A DNA stretch of 8,801 nucleotides from Bacillota bacterium (GTDB lineage Bacteria; Bacillota; Sulfobacillia; Symbiobacteriales; Symbiobacteriaceae), in NCBI GenBank assembly GCA_028287415.1, contig JAQBPS010000794.1:1-8801 (forward strand), written 5' to 3'. The notes below the pieces were generated by a model. It was not told the DNA's origin. It ran no database searches and saw only the letters and a program-made list of their open reading frames with translations. The translations under genes were made by a program, and so were the position numbers. This document shows, one piece after another, positions 7,057-8,801 of this stretch (its first letter is position 1; each line of letters opens with the position of its first letter).

Positions 7057-7152
7057 TCAACCCCCCCAGCTCTCACTCCGGACGGTGTCCGGAGTGACGG
7101 CTACTGTCGCATCAAGCGACACGTTTACGTCTTGCGCCTCAGAGTAGGACAT
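7057..7152 (-). CDS. Possible 31-residue leader ORF upstream of gajA
   Basis: An ATG at 7152 opens 31 codons ending in a TGA at 7059-7057, one base before the gajA ATG. The product starts MSYSEAQDVNVSL and ends in RSESWGG; it is acidic, with no membrane segment or recognised family. Its frame differs from gajA. The ribosome site is weak: only GAAAG about 13 bases upstream, and an in-frame stop lies shortly before. Two hairpins (7105-7121 and 7073-7097) fall inside it. If translated, ribosomes ending at the TGA could re-initiate on gajA, making this a leader peptide rather than a functional protein. It could equally be chance. Confidence 0.3.
   Translation of the reverse strand: MSYSEAQDVNVSLDATVAVTPDTVRSESWGG
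7073..7097. promoter_or_regulatory. Perfect 25-base palindrome in front of gajA
   Basis: TCACTCCGGAC (7073-7083), a 3-base spacer and GTCCGGAGTGA (7087-7097) form perfect 11-bp arms. The near edge is 17 bases upstream of the gajA ATG and 5 bases before the G-run that may serve as its ribosome site. It could be an operator for a dimeric repressor or, in the transcript, a strong hairpin limiting gajA translation. No T-run follows on the minus strand, so an intrinsic terminator is unlikely. Confidence 0.65.
7105..7121. repeat. Second small hairpin in the gajA leader
   Basis: TGTCGC (7105-7110), a 5-base loop ATCAA and GCGACA (7116-7121) form a perfect 6-bp stem, 7 bases from the larger palindrome. 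In a minus-strand transcript the two hairpins would be stacked one after the other ahead of gajA. Confidence 0.4.
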
Positions 7153-7222
7153 CGATGGCGGAACTTTCAGTAGTTAGCCCAAGTCACTTCCGCCTCTCGG
7201 CACTGCGTCCGCCACGAAGGGG

Positions 7223-7254
7223 TATTGATCAATAGATATTCAAACGAATATTCG
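7223..7254. promoter_or_regulatory. AT-rich palindrome cluster, possible promoter or operator
   Basis: An AT-rich island in GC-rich DNA with three overlapping symmetrical elements: TATTGATCAATA (7223-7234, a perfect 12-bp palindrome), ATATTC-AAAC-GAATAT (7236-7251) and CGAATATTCG (7245-7254, a perfect 10-bp palindrome). On the plus strand, TTGATC (7225-7230) stands 17-18 bp before ATATTC/TATTCG, a possible -35/-10 pair that would drive the decayed gene starting at 7265. On the minus strand it is about 170-200 bases upstream of gajA and could be its distal control region. I see no convincing -35/-10 pair on the minus strand. Confidence 0.35.
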
Positions 7255-7264
7255 AGACGGGCTC

Positions 7265-7611
7265 GTGATTGCCAGCGAGGACAAGGCGCGGGCGTGGTTG
7301 GGCGGAACCTGTTACTGAATCGCGCATGCCAAGACATGCTTCGCGGTTGCGGAGATCGGCCCCGGCGACTGCGCCGACATCCGGCAGCAGTCGGCTGCCG
7401 CCGGCGACCAGGAGGCCCGCGCCGCCCTCCACCGGGAGCCGCGCCCTGCCCGGCTGCCGCCCCGACCGCGTCCTGAGGCCCGGATGACGTCAGAGGCTAC
7501 GGCTGAGCCGCGCGGCATGGCATCGACGCCCCGCAGCGCCTCGCCGAGGCCGAGGACCTCGCCGACGCGGTGACTACCGGCGGGTCACTTGCTCCCTGGT
7601 GTCCGAGCTAG
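7265..7611 (+). pseudogene. Decayed GC-rich gene, function unrecognised
   Basis: Starting at the GTG at 7265, 17 codons (VIASEDKARAWLGGTCY) run into a TGA at 7316-7318. The same frame then continues with almost entirely G/C third positions (AHAKTCFAVAEIGPGDCADI, then QEARAALHREPRP) to about 7440. A second stretch with the same codon bias, IDAPQRLAEAEDLADAVTT, lies in a different frame from 7522 to the TAG at 7609-7611. The third-position bias indicates former coding DNA with at least one stop and one frameshift. I do not recognise the family. A 7-bp hairpin (CGGCAGC at 7382-7388, GCTGCCG at 7394-7400) lies inside and is probably incidental. The AT-rich cluster just upstream may be its old promoter. 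Confidence 0.4.
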
Positions 7612-7653
7612 GACTACAGGGCCGTCATGGGCTGCCCAACGAGGAACCCGGGT

Positions 7654-7731
7654 TCAGTGGGCGCCTGCGCTGGCTGACGCGTGCGGGACGGTGCGGAACA
7701 TGTTCTTCTCGGACCGGCTGAGCGTCAGCAT
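7654..7731 (-). CDS. Possible 25-residue ORF after the XRE-ImmA gene
   Basis: An ATG at 7731, 18 bases after the stop of the metallopeptidase gene, has GGGAG 5 bases upstream. It opens 25 codons beginning MLTLSRSEKNMFRTVPHAS and ending in a TGA at 7656-7654. The good ribosome site and close spacing allow co-translation with the upstream gene. The product has no recognisable domain and may be the front end of a truncated gene. Confidence 0.25.
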   Translation of the reverse strand: MLTLSRSEKNMFRTVPHASASAGAH

Positions 7732-7749
7732 CAGAACTCCCGTTTGAGG

Positions 7750-8801
7750 TCAACAAGGATCTTCGGTCAGCCGAAGGACTGGCCTAGGATCTTGTGTGTC
7801 GAGGAGTTCGCGGACCATGTCCTCGGGCCAGTGCAGTTCCTGGGCCAGCCGCTCAGTGCTGATGCCCTTGCGTTGAGCCATCTCAAAGGCTCGCTGCAGT
7901 AGCACCGGAATCTCCCCTGGGAATCCTCGCACTGGGGTGAAGGGCAACAGCCCTTGCGTTCGCAGGGCCTTGAGGCGCCTCCATGCTCGGCTACTCACTG
8001 CCTCGGTGTGAAGTCCCAGTTCCCGACACCGCACAAGCAAGGAATCCAAGGAGACGCCCCAGGTCTGTTGCAGATGGCCTAGGAGGGTGAAGTCGACCCG
8101 GGTCGGCAGCGAGCCCGTGAGCCGGTCTCCAGGAGTCAGGAACTCGGCAGCGAAGGCATCGGCTTGACGTTCGTGCTGAATGTCACCGGGGCGAGCCTCC
8201 CCGTGCAGCAGTAGGTGGCCGAGTTCGTGAGCGCAGCTGAACCGGTGGCGGTAGACGTCGTCACGCTCGTCGTTGATCACGACCATGGGCCGGGGGAGCC
8301 GGGCCGTGGAGAAGCCATCCAACTTGCGGCTGTCGGGGTTGAAGTAGGGCAAGACAGTCACCACGATGCCGCGTGACTCCAGCAGGCGCACCAGGTGAGA
8401 GATCGGGCCATCGCCCAAGTTCCAGCGGGCACGCAAAGCGCGGGCGGCCTGCTGCGGATCAGTTGGGAGGTCAGGAATCGTCTCACCGCCGTCCCAACCC
8501 GGCAGGTCGACCTCGGGCAGTCGAATGTAGGTCTCCAGGGCGTGCGCCAGTTCCCACAGGAGTTCCGTGAACGACAGGCTCCGCTCACGTTCACGGGCGG
8601 GCGCGGAACGCAGGGCACGGAAGTGCACGGCGGCCGTGTCCAGAGCTGCCCGTGGGCGTCCGGGGGTGAAGAAGGAGCTGGGCATCCCCAGCGCGTCGGC
8701 GAGCCGACGGACCTGCTCCGGGCGGGGCCGGATACCGCCAGCTTCGTACTGGCCTACAGCCGCGGGTGTGACGTCGATCTTGGCCGCCAGCTCCTTCTTC
8801 G
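7750..8801 (-). CDS. XRE helix-turn-helix / ImmA-IrrE metallopeptidase, 5' partial
   Basis: The frame is open to the right edge: 349 residues are visible and the start lies outside. An internal ATG at 8685 would cut the DNA-binding domain and is not the real start. Visible residues 1-38 (KKELAAKIDVTPAAVGQYEA, then RPEQVRRLADALG) are most of an XRE helix-turn-helix. An ImmA/IrrE (DUF955) zinc-peptidase domain follows, with active site HELGH (191-195) in CAHELGHLLLHG and the third-ligand region HERQADAFAAEFLTP (209-223). The last 80 residues are helical (RAWRRLKALRTQGLLPF, then GISTERLAQELHWPEDM). Family members sense a signal and cleave a repressor or act as phage-type regulators; the target here is unknown. 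GC and codon use match the high-GC host. It reads toward gajA but is separated by about 700 bases, so it is not in that operon. The zinc ligands are intact, so activity is plausible. Confidence 0.88.
   Translation of the reverse strand, partial: KKELAAKIDVTPAAVGQYEAGGIRPRPEQVRRLADALGMPSSFFTPGRPRAALDTAAVHFRALRSAPARERERSLSFTELLWELAHALETYIRLPEVDLPGWDGGETIPDLPTDPQQAARALRARWNLGDGPISHLVRLLESRGIVVTVLPYFNPDSRKLDGFSTARLPRPMVVINDERDDVYRHRFSCAHELGHLLLHGEARPGDIQHERQADAFAAEFLTPGDRLTGSLPTRVDFTLLGHLQQTWGVSLDSLLVRCRELGLHTEAVSSRAWRRLKALRTQGLLPFTPVRGFPGEIPVLLQRAFEMAQRKGISTERLAQELHWPEDMVRELLDTQDPRPVLRLTEDPC

Noticed and set aside
7761..7776. Hairpin CTTCGG-TCAG-CCGAAG as a terminator of the XRE-ImmA gene
   Set aside because: It lies before the stop codon inside the coding sequence and has no T-run after it; explained by coding sequence and chance.
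1..8801. CRISPR array, tRNA gene, insertion-sequence ends or attachment-site repeats
   Set aside because: I saw no regularly spaced repeats, no cloverleaf with a T-loop motif, no transposase and no long direct repeats on either side of the island. Boundaries may lie outside the window.

Overview
The window looks like an accessory island in a Streptomyces or a close actinomycete relative. The flanking genes are very GC-rich, with G or C in most third codon positions, and they use GTG starts and strong GA-rich ribosome binding sites. The flanks carry typical actinomycete families: a DUF6545/MAB_1171c-type protein, a TcpC-like conjugation protein and an XRE-ImmA/IrrE fusion. The two central genes are clearly less GC-rich. 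Hand-counted 60-base lines gave about 48-50% GC inside them (4441-4500 and 6361-6420) against about 72% in the conjugation gene (2641-2700), so they were probably acquired separately.

Layout, left to right: 1-527 (+) is the 3' end of a DUF6545/MAB_1171c-like gene. 693-1640 (-) is a zinc-independent quinone oxidoreductase (MDR superfamily). Its promoter lies at 1678-1705, and behind it sits an unusual pair of mutually inverted 19-bp dyads (1724-1771). 1933-2880 (+) is a TcpC-like conjugation protein, followed by a small coiled-coil ORF (2886-3131) that appears to have lost one base near codon 6. Together these look like the stump of an integrative conjugative element. 7055-3223 (-) is a two-gene operon with a 4-base ATGA overlap. 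It encodes an OLD-family ATPase/TOPRIM nuclease and a UvrD-like SF1 helicase, which is the gene pair that defines the Gabija anti-phage defence system. 7060-7750 holds no intact long gene. It contains a 31-codon ORF and two hairpins leading into gajA, an AT-rich palindrome cluster, and a GC-rich decayed gene. 7750-8801 (-) is an XRE helix-turn-helix plus ImmA/IrrE metallopeptidase protein that runs off the right edge.

How the genes may work together: GajA and GajB should be co-translated and form a nuclease-helicase defence complex. In Gabija, nucleotide depletion during phage infection is thought to release GajA nuclease activity, and GajB supports it. The other genes are not obviously part of that pathway. 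The XRE-ImmA/IrrE protein may be an independent proteolytic regulator. The conjugation remnants suggest the defence genes arrived or survived as cargo of a mobile element. The Gabija pair itself is a known system. The less explained parts are its leader (a small ORF with a perfect 25-base palindrome), the long helicase, and the double dyad near the oxidoreductase.
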